From assembly GCF_030463565.1 (NCBI RefSeq), contig NC_134644.1:155416191-155480190 (forward strand): DNA of 64,000 nucleotides, in the 5' to 3' direction. Below, piece after piece: positions 25,346-37,594 of the stretch. A model generated the notes under the pieces. That model had not been told where the DNA came from, made no database searches, and saw nothing but the letters and a program-made list of their open reading frames with translations. The number at the start of each line of letters is the position of its first letter. Position 1 is the first letter of the stretch. Position numbers and translations under genes: made by a program. This DNA is from Pelecanus crispus (Eukaryota; Chordata; Aves; Pelecaniformes; Pelecanidae).

Positions 25346-28090
25346 AGCTTGTTTGCATTCTAGAATGATTGTAGGTTGTCTAATAAAAGATATTACTTCT
25401 CCCTAAAAAATATCATTTGGCTATTATAAACAAGAAGAAGAAAATAAACTTTACTATAATGTGGATTTATTTTTTCATAGAATAAGTGTTTTACACTGTT
25501 TGCAGATTCTGTTGTTCACCAGAAGCTGATAAAAGGACAAGAGAAATGAGCAGTATAATGCAAAGTAAGAACAACTGAACGTGGTTAAAAAAAACACTAC
25601 AGAAGGGGTAAAAACCATCTAATTATGCCAGTAGTTAATTACAGCTTTGTAAGTGCCTTTCTCAAAGATTCCAAGTTTGTGCTGAAGTGCTATGAAAATT
25701 CTTCATATAACCAAATTCATCAAACACAAGCATATCCTTGGTGACCTCTATGTGCTTAAAATCTTTGCAGAACAACATTGGCTAATGGATTCTAACACTC
25801 TTTTTAAATAAGAGAGTATATATAAGCAACGTCTCTGTGGACCAAGGTAGTTATCAAAATTCAGGATATAATAATGGTAAGAAATCAGCTTGTGCAGAAA
25901 TCCCTCAGCCTGCCATTTCAGTGAGATGAATCCCATCTCCTTTGCACCCTGTAGGTCAAGCTCACAACTCCAGTTGCTGCCTCCGGCACAAAAAGCCTGC
26001 CGCTGGTGTCCTGTTTTCTGCCAAGGAAACCACAGCGCAGCTCCACCCTGATCGTGCACATCAGCTCTTGAGACTGTGACCGCTGCCTGAGACCCCTCAC
26101 TGCACAGGGGGGCATCACCGCTGCCTACGCAGAGACAGCGCCTTTGCAGAGAACGTGTCCCTCTTCCTCCCACTCCCCCGTGCTGGTTGCCATGAGTACG
26201 CTGCAGTGTACCTGGGTAAAAGGGGGGTTGTGATGCTACTAGAAACGGTAGCACCATCTGTGAGATGCCTATTGTAAACAATAGATGAGAGAGAGTAAAC
26301 TTCACCTTATGTTAAAATGTAAGACTAACTCTGAAATAAGGAAATATTTTCTGCTCTTGCCCCAGTAATAAGACATCGCAGACTTTTCAAGCCTGATGGC
26401 ATCTTAGTCCTAAAGACTAATCTCTTTCTGAGGACAACTACCACAATAAGGGAAGACACAGGGATGAATTCTCTCTTCCCACTTAATGAGAGCTGTCAGA
26501 AGTCAGATTTTTCTGATTATGGTTTTAGCAAAAAAGCTGGACTTCTGTCAGTATTTCAGAAATCTAATATCTAAGACTGTGCCAGAAGTAGCAAGTCTAC
26601 ATGAGCGTATTAGATGCACAGTGGGAAATAAAAGACTGCATCAAAAAATATCTCAAATGGGAAATAAGTTCTTTTAATTCCTTCTATTTCAGTACTCAAA
26701 AGACACTCTTTGAAGTGAAATCCCTCAGTAGACCCAAGTGAACAGACTGCATATGGAGGAGAGCTGCCATCAGTGATGCAGCTAAATGCAAATTTATAAT
26801 GTATGTCTCGTAAGGCTAACCACTAAAACCTATGTTTATTAACAGCAGGTTTAATCAGCATACATTGACATCCGTAAGAGAAATGAACAACAAGTAATCT
26901 CTGAGCTCTGCAGCAGGGATTCAATCTCCAGACTTCTGAGTGAAGATGTTTTCTCTTTAGTCTGTTGTCAGACGGATTTTTTTTTCGCCAAAATGATGTT
27001 ATCTAATGCATCCTTTCCCTTTTGCTCTAGGCCATTTATTATCCCCTAACTGTGCTGTTCAAGCTGCAAATCCCATTTGATGGTTTGGAGCTCGGAGGGA
27101 GTTGGAGTTTGATATCTAACTTCAGTTAGTTTTCTTAGTTCACTAAGATAAAATAGTGAAACTTAGAGCACATAAAAACCAGTACAAGCCCCCACAAGCC
27201 AAGTGTCCCTTCTGCTCTCCAGAATATCGCTCCTTTGTGAAGCTGCTGTTTTAAGAGACTGACTTTGTGCAAGGCTTACACTTGGCAGGTAGACGTCTCC
27301 GGTAAATTGTATGCCTCATTTTCATGAAAGATGTTACCTCCTTAATTTTGTCATCAATAAGGACATTGCAGGGGCAGTAACCTGTGGTCTGTGCTCTCTA
27401 CCACTATGGTTGTAAGAGTCAGTGAGTCTTTATGGGAACCTCCATGCAAAAACTGTCTTTGAACATTTATTTCTATGAGTGCCACTTATCTCTCTGCTGT
27501 CTTATGTTCTGGTTATCACAGTCTCTGAGCAGCTCCTGGTCTTTACTGTGCTTATTGCCACAGCACAGGCAGAGAGAGGCTGAGGCTGTGCCTGTGGTGA
27601 AGGCACACAACACATTTATAACCAGACAAGTAGGCAGCTTGCTGCATCCACCCTCAACCCCAATTTGGAGCTGCCAGCACAAGGAGGGCTGTAGTGGCCG
27701 GGCTGCCCATGTCCCTCGGCCCCACGCAGCAGGGCAGGGGCTGCCCCCGAGGCATTGCCGCAGGTTCCCGGGGTGGGGGAAGTGGGGGGAGCCCTGTCTG
27801 TGCAAAGATACTGAAGAAATCAACTTCACGGAGCATTTTTCCTGACATCGGACAAGGCAGTTGTATTAGTACAAAAATACTTCTTCCAGTTAAAGCTTTC
27901 AGTCTTCTTAGTGCCTCTGGATTACATCCAACAGAAAATTTCTCCCAGTTTTTACATTCATTTTCAGGAAAGTTTCCAATACTTGAAGAGGCTGTGTTGA
28001 GTATTTATTTCTGTCCTGGGTTTTATTTCAGTTCTTTTCTTGGGTTGTTTATTTGTTGTTTCCCCAGAAATGTGGCTGGAACAGGCTAGG
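25346..28090. other. Intergenic, no supported gene; one 185-codon ORF on the minus strand
   Basis: Mostly unique DNA. The minus-strand frame 25748-26305 is the longest ORF outside repeats. A second pair of overlapping frames lies at 27432-28089 in a locally GC-rich segment. Neither has a recognised domain. Confidence 0.5.
25748..26305 (-). other. Unrecognised 185-aa open reading frame
   Basis: I do not recognise this protein. The start is MKFTLSHLLFTIGISQMVLP, which looks like a signal peptide (short basic start, hydrophobic stretch, then ASQ before residue 27). The rest is Gly-, Cys- and Ser-rich through the middle (residues about 40-110) and ends in an aromatic-rich stretch. No TATA box, splice site or upstream exon was found. 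The GC-rich middle (25900-26200) makes a long stop-free frame more likely by chance. It is listed only because it is the longest non-repeat ORF. Confidence 0.12.
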
Positions 28091-28627
28091 TGGTGTGGTT
28101 TAACCCGGTGGGCAGCTAAACACCACACAACTGTTGCTCATTCCCCTGCAGTGGAATGGGGGAAGAGAATCAGAAAAAAAAGTAAAATTCGTGGGTTGAG
28201 ATAAAGACAGTTTAATAGGACAGCAGAGGAAGAGAAAGTAATAACAATAATGATAAAAGAATATATAAAACAAGTGATGCACAAAGCAATTCTTCACCAC
28301 CCACTGACCAACACCCAGCCAGTCCCCAAGCAGCAATCACTGCTCCCCGGCCAACCCCCCCAGTTTATATACTGAGCATGATGTCATATGGTATGGAATA
28401 GCCCTTTGGTCAGGTTGGCTCAGCTGTCCTGGCTGTGCCCCCTCCCAGTTTCTTGTGCACCTGGCAGAGCATGGGAAGCTGAAAAGTCCTTGACTGCTAT
28501 AAACACTACTTAGCAACAACTAAACCATCAGTGTGTTATCAGCATTCTTCTCCTACTAAATCCAAACCACAGCACTATGCCAGCTCCTAGGAAGAAAATA
28601 AACTCTATCCCAGCTGAAACCAGGACA
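28091..28627 (-). mobile_element. Solo LTR, copy 5
   Basis: The minus strand runs from TGTCCTGGTTTCAGCTGGGA to the decayed terminus opposite TGGTGTGG. Flanks are ctagg (28086-28090) and ctaag (28628-28632), a 5-bp duplication with one change. The CRE position reads TGACATCA, followed by a TATATAAA box. No internal retroviral sequence. Confidence 0.9.
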
Positions 28628-30460
28628 CTAAGGTATAAATTGCAAAGCGTATGACAAATCAACTCGTGCTTTGCATTAACAGGGACTGTGTCTTTATGAG
28701 GTTTGAGTACTTAAAGTTTGCAGAGGTCCTTTGGGAAATGAGTAATAGAAGTGCTGATCACAAGTCCAGTTACTCACGCTGCTTATATTCCCCAGGTAGC
28801 AAGTCTGTAAAAGAGAAACAAGTATGTGTGAGAGAGGGGGGGAATTTTCTCCCTAATTAAATTGTAAACCACTGTAAAGGTCAAAGCAGTGTGTTACTGT
28901 GTCGTCTTTTACAGAATGACCTAAGGGATTTAAAACCTAATTTTTGTGACATGAAGAGAGAATGTCACGTAAATCATTCCCTGCCAGCATGACTAGGACC
29001 TGTACCAATCTAATCCGTCATTCCTACAACCTTCAGAATGTCATTTTTCATAGTCTCTCATATGCTGAAATTAATTGAAGATTAATAGAAATTAACTGAA
29101 AATTAGAGGCATGTTTTACTGATCAGGAATGGAAGGGTGAGGCAAAAACACCTTCTGCTTCTACATCTGTTACCATCAATTCCACCAATAAATAGAAATA
29201 AATCAAAAATTGGTTTGAGATTTTCTGCGTTTCAGAACTTGATTGAAAGATACAGTATTAATTACTTAAGCACAGAGTAATTATTCCTACAGTTGATCCA
29301 GCTGGTAGTAGAAATGAAAGAAAGCAGTGAAAGGTTTGTGTAGCATAGCATTTGTCTTTCAGGATGAGTAGTTTCAGAAATGCAAAGGGTTGGAGCAAGG
29401 GAAACAACAAGATAACACTACATTATGTCTCCTTTAATAATGCCACATGAAACCAGAGGATAAAGCTTGATATGAAATATTTTTTAATCTGAATTTTATA
29501 TCAAGAACATGGTTCAGAACTTACAAACTTAGTCTGAGAAAACAAGAGTCTCTGGAACTATCTCCCCAAGGCCTTAGAGATACCAGAGTCCATCACAACA
29601 TGCACCACTTCCAGCTCCCTTTCCGTCCCTTCAGCTGCCACTGTTTCTTTAATAGCTCAGCATGAGGGCTGGTCAAGGAGCATCCTTGATTGTACTCAGG
29701 CTGTTTCTGCTGCAGGCTCTTTCACAACAGATAAAGAGCAGATGTGCTCTGAGCAAAACATCTGGATAGTTCAGAAATTGATTTCTTCAAGTAATACCTT
29801 TTTAGCATCTCAGAAATGTAAAATATCAAAATAAATTGAAAATTTAGAGCTGTTATTACCAGCTGCAATGCCAGATCCTGTACTTGCCTTCAAGTGCAGT
29901 GCAGTGGTGAATTCTCCCAGAAAAGTAAATGGATGTAGCTAGGGAGTGAGCATTAGACCAGGTAGTAGGTGGTTTTAGGCTCAGGACCTAAAGCATTACT
30001 GAACTACTAGACAATAACTCCCAGTGAGTAATAAAATAAAGACTACATGATTGGGGAAAGCCATCAAGTACTTGCAGTAGTTCTGTATTTTGTGACAATA
30101 CTGAGGAAGGGGCTACTATATGCTTCACACTACACTTTGTGTGCTCATTACACCTTGGTCAGATTGAGAAAAAGGTGTTTTATTTCAGATGTGATTCTAT
30201 GTGGCAGTTTCAATGCACACTGAAAGCTGTTGTGGGTAAAGACCTGTGAGCTGCTCAGTCCTGTGAGTTAATGTTAGTGCTTTGCTAAGTAAGTATTTTG
30301 CTTTTAAATAGAATGAAAAAGAAAGATGATAAAGAGCATGTCATTCATTGAAAGCAGTGGTACTGCAAGCCCTGAAGATGCAATAAAGCTATATCAAGTC
30401 TTACATATTATGCATTAAATTCATTCAGTTCATCTTTCTTTCCTATCCCCCCTCAAGATA
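28628..30460. other. Intergenic, no gene seen
   Basis: Unique AT-rich DNA; no exon, RNA gene or repeat recognised. Confidence 0.5.
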
Positions 30461-30633
30461 GAATCATAGAATCATAGAATCATAGAATCATAGAATTGTT
30501 TAGGTTGGAAAAGACCTTTAAGATCATCCAGTCCAACCATTAACCTACACTACCAAGCCTACTCTAAGCCAGTCAAGGGTAGACTAGACTAAACCATGTC
30601 CCAAAGTGCCACATCTACCCATTTTTTGGACAC
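30461..30633 (-). mobile_element. CR1 LINE 3' end fragment
   Basis: Four copies of the agaatcat terminal repeat at the + strand left end, then the AGGTTGGAAAAGACCTTTAA stem and the segment back to CATTTTTTGGACAC. It is truncated at almost the same CR1 position as the fragment at 8905-9062. Confidence 0.95.
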
Positions 30634-33600
30634 AAATACTTGAACTTTTCCTAGCTGTGATGATTTACAGTCATCTGCAGGTGATGAGCTTGTTCCAGTC
30701 CATGTAGCCATGCAGCAGAGACGCTGAAGTGCCATGTGGCTAGGAGGCTTGCCTTCCAGCAAGGAGGCTCTCAGAGAAGCTATGCTACCAAAGAAGACAC
30801 AGCCTAATCATGTGGACCTTACTGGACCTTGCTCCTGGCAGACACTCAGATGGGGTATCCTGTGACCCACGTCCATGTTTCTGCTGGACTAGAGGCCTGG
30901 CATGTGGAGCTGCACAGGTTTCCCTGCTGTATCCCAGAATGGAGAAGCTGAGAGGTCCAAGCAAGCCCAACAGAACTTCATGAAGAAGGGATGACTTTTG
31001 GAAATTGCAAAGGATTTCTGCAGTTTAATCAATTTAAAATTAGAGGAGATGGAAGCTGTCAACTACATCAGCAGCTTCCCAGTGGTAGACGAGCACACAC
31101 TGTTGGTAACGTAGAGAGCTAAAAAGGAATTCCAGACACATCTCAATTTCTTTCTGACATATGAGGCTCGATAGAGGAAAAAATAAGCCTTGACTTTTCT
31201 AGTTTTGAGGAACATATTCCTTAATCATAATGGTATCAGTGTTTATCTGATTTTTCAGACAGAAAGAACTTAAGATTTAATAGAGAGAACTATCCTACTT
31301 GTAACAGTGCTGTCTGGAAGTGATAGTAACTAGGCAAGTGTAACAACCTCTTTTACACCTGTGGCAGTGTTTAAAGTAGTAGTCTGACAATTAATGTCAA
31401 TAGGTTCAAGATTTCATCACCAATGTCTAACTGTTTATCAGTTATTTATTTGTTTACTTTTCTGTCCTTTCCTTTTTTCATAATCACAGTTTTCTTTACC
31501 TTATACTTTTTTTTTTTGTCTTAGAGTAAAATGCTTTTTAACTATATAATATTATGGTATTTAATTCAGCATAATTATAACCTGCAGCAACCTCAATTTG
31601 TCATCCTCTTAGTAGCCTCACCATGGATGAAAGTGCAGATTCAAAAAAAAGACAGCCTCACTGACCCTAAGGGGAGACACTGAACTCCCTGAGCAAGAAG
31701 GCATGTTGTATGTTGGTGTACATAGAAGAGAAGGGTACCACAGAGAGGTGACTAGTACAAAACAGGGAAGGTATCTGCTTCATTTACAGTGTTTGCAAAA
31801 GAGAACACAAGGTGACGTGAGGGATCCCTAACCACCCCTGAGCAATCATGGAGTTCAAGAGATCACATCCCAGATCCTCCTACAGAAAAGCAGAGGCAGG
31901 TGTTCATTAGGTGGAGTCCAACTTGTATTTGAAACAAAAATCTCTTTAAGTCTGAAATTCTGAAGGCCCTTAATTGTGGGCAGCAGACTGAAAGCCAACT
32001 AGAATTTCTGGTGTCTTTTCTAGAAATTTTAGAAATATGGTGAGGTTGCCTATAAAAAATTCAACCTCAACAGATGAATCTCCTACAGCAAAAACTACTG
32101 TAGCTTTCTCTGCAATAGAGCCAATATATCTCATTCGCCATGATGTAGCATCAAATGCATCAGAGCACATCAGGTCTCTTTAGAAAAGGAAATAAGCCTT
32201 CATCTCTGTAATTTTCAAATCAAAGTTTTGCCTTAATTTTACTGCAAAATATCATCTTTCTGTATTAGAACTAGAAACTTTCCTAGCTGCAAAATGCTTA
32301 TGCTTGGGTGGCTAATCAGAGCTGCAGACTGTCTTGTTGCTTAGAGCTAGACATGATTTCATGTTTAGCTGAATAATTAAAATTGAATGTTTTCCTGTGG
32401 AAAACAAGATGCTCAGGGCCTAATTTACAAAATATTTAAGTATCAGCAACTTGAAGACTCTGTCAAGCTGGAGAGGAAGAACTAAAGAACCCCATAAGTA
32501 TCTAGGCTTTGAATTAGGTTTTGTTTTCCCCCATCAGAAGTTTAGTTTTTCAAAGTAAGCAAAGTTGTGGGAAGATGTCTCTTAAAAAGTGATGGTGCTC
32601 TGCAGAGGTTCCATCTGTTTCATCCAGGAAAGTTTAAAAATAAATCCATACAATCAGGCATACCTGTTTGAGTCACAGTAAATAGCAGAGTAATGGAGGA
32701 CTTGGTAATTTTTATCATCAGTGCCTGGTACTTGTGAAGTGCTTTTCAATTCTGAGTCTTTTGCAAGTACTAATCTACTGTCGGAATACTCTTGGGAGGC
32801 AGGCATTAAGGTTATGCTATAGGCAGGGCTCTAAAAGTGGCTTCCTTTTAGAGTCTAGGCATATATGACTCCAGAGCAATCTCCCTCTGATTGTCCAGCT
32901 TTAAGTACAAGAATTTTGAGTCACATGTTCAGATCCAAAAATCAAGTGAAATTTAAACTCAGAAGGAGATACCCAAAATGTCTGACTCCCAAGACTGCGC
33001 AGGGAAATTTATACAGATAGCATTTAACATTCTCATATAATCTAAGCAACTTCATAGGCTGTGAGGAGTCAAATCATACCAGAATACAGTGCTAAAATAC
33101 CCAAACTGGTGGCAAATGTCATTCAGATACAGTAGTTTCAGACAGGTTCTTTTTGCAGAATTGCATATAGACTAACATGGATTGACACATCATGGATATA
33201 CCTATGGTACCTTCAGTTCTAAAGCTGGTTGTCTGAAGTTAGCTTGGCTATCTATACCTGGCACTTGTCTCTGTGTTGACATAAACACAGTAATTTAAAT
33301 AAAAACCCTTTTCTCTCAGAATTTTAGGAGATGAGCTGCATATTCTTACTCTAATGCAGTACTAATCCCTTATCCCCTTTGCCATGTGCTGCACACTGAG
33401 GTTCAAAAAAATTCCAAGTCAGTTTGCTGGACCAAACTAAATTAAGACACTTCCCCTTCAAATTCCCATCCTTGAGAGAAAAGTGTCCCACCAATTAGCA
33501 TTTCTGAAAGGCAGGAAAAGCTGACTTCAGACCAAACACTGTCCAAGCTAAGTATACAGAGCTTTAGGCACAAGAAATGTAGATGCTGGATGTGTCTTCA

Positions 33601-34262
33601 TTAAACAGAGGGAGCAAAGCACTCATATGTGGCAGAATCACCACACATGTCAATGGGACAAGGATTTTTCCCAAGGCAATGCCATCTGTCTTTCACTGGA
33701 ATGAGAGTCACAGGCTCTATGGGTTTATGAATGAATACCAAGGTAGTAGGATTTACAAGTATGAATGCACATTTAAATCAAATGCAGTTATAAGGATCCC
33801 TCTAAGTAGAACTGTGGTTGGTTACTTTGCAACAGTTCAGCAATTTTAAAAGACAGGTTTTTTACTGCTTCCTCTCTCTTTCAACCTTTCTTGATTATCT
33901 TTAACAACTTCTACTGTAAGAAGGTCCAGGAAGAACAGGGAAAACTAGATACAATGCCTATCTTTTACTAGAAGGGAAGAAGGTAGTATTGGAAATTATA
34001 GATCTAGCCAGCTAACAAAACAGGAGCCAAAATATTTTTGTTAAAAATCAATAATGAGAAACAAAAAGAGCTACTTTTGTATCTGAAATTCAGAAGGGTT
34101 TTTGCCAATGTCTGGAATGCTCTTCCACTGGGTGGCAATGAAGCTGCAACGTGTAGTCCAAGGTCAATGAAAACACGCTTCAGCTCCTTGGCATGGTTGG
34201 TAAGGGAATCTGTATCACAGGTAAATTTTTCCTCTATCCTTCCAGTTGCGGACAGTGACATT
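30634..34262. other. Intergenic, no gene seen
   Basis: Unique AT-rich DNA. The frames at 31970-32170 (-), 33583-33849 (+) and the overlapping pair at 34004-34418 are open but match nothing I know and lack paired splice signals. Confidence 0.5.
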
Positions 34263-36618
34263 GAAAGAAACAGATGGACCCAGTATATTAATACAGGGCT
34301 CCGTGGCTGGTGTCACTACCACAATTTGGGGTTTTTTGATAATGAGATGGTCTACAATTTTCCTCAATCCCGTCAGTGGCAGCTAGGAGTGCTGAAAGGA
34401 ATGGGAAAACTCACCTGATTAACAGGTGGCTCAGAGGCTGGTGCCATCGGTGGAACTTTGGGTTTTTCAATCACGGGGAGGTTTACACAGCACCGGGCCT
34501 GCTGGCGGCTGATGGAGATTGGCTGTCTCCAAAGGGGAAAAGGATTCTTGCCCATGAGTTGGCGGGACTCATCGAGAGGGCTTTAAACTAGGTTTGAAGG
34601 GGGAAGGGGAAGGGGATATAAACGGGCCCACTAGTGAGGAGCCCAGGGGCGGCATGGCAACATTGGGGGTGAAATCGATAGCCCACCTCAAGTGCATCTA
34701 CACCAATGAACGTAGCATGGGCAACAAACAGGAGGAGCTGGAAGCCCTTGTGCAGCAGGATGGCTATGACATAGTCGCCATCACAGAAACGTGGTGGGAC
34801 GACTGTCATGACTGGAGTGCTGCACTGGAGGGCTATAAGCTCTTCAGAAGGGATAAGCAAGGAAGGAGAGGCATTGGGGTGGCTCTGTATGTTAGGGAGT
34901 GTTTTGACTGCATACAGCTCAACAGTGGTGATGACAAGGTAGAGTGCTTATGGGTAAGGATGAGGGGGAAGGCCAGCAAGGTGGATGTCCTGTTGGGAGT
35001 CTGCTATAGACCACCCAACCAGGATGTAGAGGTAGATGAAGCGTTCTATAAGCAGCTGGCAGAAGTCTCGCAATCGCTAGCCCTTGTTCTTGTGGGTGAC
35101 TTCAACTTGCCAGACACCTGCTGGAAATACAACACAGCAGAGAGGCAACAGTCTCAAAAGTTCCTAGAGCATGTGGGGGATAACTTTCTGATGCAGCTGG
35201 TAAGCGAGCCTACCAGGGGAGGTGCCTCGCTTGACCTGCTGTTTACTAATAGAGAAGGGCTTGTGGGAAATGTCGAGGTCGGAGGCCATCTCGGGCTTAG
35301 CGACCACGATATGATAGAGTTCTTGATTCTGGGTGATGCCAAGCGGAGGGGCAGCAAAACTGTTACCATGGACTTCCGGAGGGCAGACTTTGGCCTCTTC
35401 AGGACCCTGGTTGGGATAGTCCCTTGGGAGGCAGTCCTGAAAGGCAAAGGGGTCCAGGAAGGCTGGGCCTTCTTCAAGAAGGAAGTCTTAAGGGCGCAGG
35501 AGAGGGCTGTCCCCACGTGCCGTAAGACCAACCAGTGGGGAAAACGACCGGCCTGGCTGAATAGGGAGCTTTTGCGGGGACTCAGGGCAAAAAAGGAGAG
35601 TCTACTGCCTCTGGAAGAAGGGGCGGGCAACTCAGGAGGAGTACAGGGATCTTGTTAGGTCCTGCAGGGAGGAAATTAGAAAGGCAAAAACCCAGCTAGA
35701 ACTCAATCTGGCCAATGTTGTAAAAGATAATAAAAAATGCTTTTACAAGTACATTAACAATAAAAGGAGAGCCAAGGAGGATCTCCATCCTTTGCTGGAT
35801 GTGGGGGGGAACATTGTCACCAAGGACAAGGAAAAGGCTGAGGTACTTAACGCCTTCTTTGCCTCTGTGTTTAACAGCCAGACCAGTCATCCCCAGGGTA
35901 CGCAGGCCCCTGAGCTAGAGGATAGGGATGGGGACCAGAATGGAGCCCTCACAGTCCAGGAGGAAGCAGTTCATGACCTGCTATGCCACCTGGACGCTCA
36001 CAAGTCTATGGGGCCAGATGGGATCCACCCAAGAGTACTGAGGGAGCTGGCAGAGGAGCTCGCCAAGCCACTTTCCATCATCTGTCAACAGTCCTGGTTA
36101 ACGGGGGAGGTCCCTGATGACTGGAGGCTTGCCAATGTGATGCCCATCTACAAGAAGGGCCGGAAGGAGGACCCGGGGAACTACAGGCCTGTCAGCCTGA
36201 CCTCGGTGCCAGGAAAGATTATGGAGCAGTTCATATTGAGTGAACTCAACAGGCAAGTATAGGTCAACCAGGGGATCAGGCCCAGCCAGCATGGGTTCAT
36301 GAAAGGCAGGTCCTGCTTGACCAACCTCATCTCCTTTTATGACCTAGTGACCTGCCTGGTAGATGATGGAAAGGCTGTGGATGTCATTTACCTGGACTTT
36401 AGCAAAGCTTTTGACACTGTCTCCCACAATATTCTCCTTGGGAAGCTGGCAGCTCATGGCTTGGACGGGAGTAGTCTTCGCTGGGTAAAAAACTGGTTGG
36501 GTGGCCAAGCCCAGAGAGTAGTGGTAAATGGAGTTAAGTCCAGTTGGCAGCCAGTCACGAGCGGTGTTCCCCAGGGCTCAGTTTTGGGGCCAGACTTGTT
36601 TAATACCTTTATCGATTA
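34263..36618 (+). mobile_element. CR1 LINE, 5' region plus ORF2 up to the reverse-transcriptase core
   Basis: From 34263 to 34590 lies the CR1 leader, with two diverged copies of a ~100-bp unit (GGCTGGTGTCACTACC... and GGCTGGTGCCATCGGTGG...). ORF2 starts at about 34594. Endonuclease landmarks follow in order: TNERS, AITETWWDD, YRPPNQD, VLVGDFNLPDTCW and LSDHDMIEF. Reverse-transcriptase landmarks follow from 35792: [47 protein letters not shown] and [14 protein letters not shown]. The element is interrupted at 36618 by an inverted CR1 and resumes at 37595. Confidence 0.95.
34594..36618 (+). pseudogene. CR1 ORF2 (endonuclease/reverse transcriptase), decayed
   Basis: This is the largest coding-like region in the window: a LINE ORF2 for an apurinic-type endonuclease and reverse transcriptase that would act in target-primed reverse transcription. 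The first frame runs 354 codons to 35658. There, after KKESLLP, a shift relative to other copies replaces the expected continuation with a short unrelated end. The next frame opens at 35792 and has an in-frame stop at 36260-36262. The third runs 36299-36637 and reads into the inserted element. It cannot encode an intact protein and is not a host gene. Confidence 0.93.
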
Positions 36619-37594
36619 TAGAATCATAGAATCATAGAATCATCTAGGTTGGAAAAGACCTTTAAGATCATCCAGTCCAACCATTAACCTACACTACCAA
36701 GCCCACTCTAGACTAATCAAGGTAGACCAGACTAAACCATATCCCGAAGTGCCACATCTACCCGTTTTTTAAACGCCTCCAGGGATGGGGACTCCACCAC
36801 CTCTCTGGGCAGCCTGTTCCAATGCCTGACCACCCTTTCCGTAAAGAAATTTTTCCTAATTTCCAGTCTAAACCTCCCCTGGCGCAGCTTAAGCCCATTT
36901 CCTCTTGTCCTATCGCTAGCTACTTGGGAGAAGAGACCAACACCCACCTCACTACAACCTCCTTTCAGGTAGTTGTAGAGAGCGATAAGGTCTCCCCTCA
37001 GCCTCCTCTTTTCCAGGCTAAACAACCCCAGTTCCCTCAGCCGCTCCTCATAAGACTTGTTCTCCAGACCCTTCACCAGCTTCGTTGCCCGCCTCTGAAC
37101 ACGCTCCAGCACCTCAATGTCTTTCTTGTAGTGAGGGGCCCAAAACTGGACACAGTATTCCAGGTGCGGCCTCACCAGCGCCGAGTACAGGGGGACAATC
37201 ACCTCCCTGCTCCTGCTGGCCACACTATTCCTGATACAAGCCAGGATGCTGTTGGCCTTCTTGGCCACCTGGGCACACTGCTGGCTCATGTTCAGCCGGC
37301 TATCTACTAACACCCCCAGGTCCTTTTCGGCCAGGCAGCTTTCCAGCCACTCCTCCCCAAGCCTGTAGCGTTGCATGGGGTTGTTGTGACCCAAGTGCAG
37401 GACCCGGCACTTGGCCTTGTTGAACCTCATACAGTTGGCCACGGCCTATCGATCCAGTCTGTCCAGGTCCCTCTGCAGGGCCATCCTACCCTCGAGCAGA
37501 TCGACACTCCCACCCAATTTGGTGTCGTCTGCAAACTTACTGAGGGTGCACTCGATCCCCTCATCCAGATCATTGATAAAGATATTGAACAAGA
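36619..37594 (-). mobile_element. Inverted CR1 3' part, left arm of palindrome
   Basis: On the minus strand this is a 5'-truncated CR1. It begins within the FNIFINDLD region and includes [33 protein letters not shown] and the C-terminal [20 protein letters not shown]. It ends in the 3' tail with agaatcatagaatcatag on the + strand. The minus-strand frame is open for 236 codons (36732-37442). Bases 37569-37594 are the unpaired spacer; 36619-37568 pair with 37595-38545. Confidence 0.95.

Noticed and set aside
31970..32170. Minus-strand ORF with protein-like composition (66 codons)
   Set aside because: No recognised family, splice signals or neighbouring exon.
34594..35658. 354-codon ORF that could pass for a host gene
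   Set aside because: Its motifs (ITETWWD, GDFN, SDHDMIEF) are those of the CR1 endonuclease, and the surrounding sequence is a CR1 element with frameshift and stop.
36732..37442. 236-codon minus-strand ORF
   Set aside because: It is the C-terminal part of CR1 ORF2 in the inverted arm of the palindrome, with the CR1 3' tail following it.
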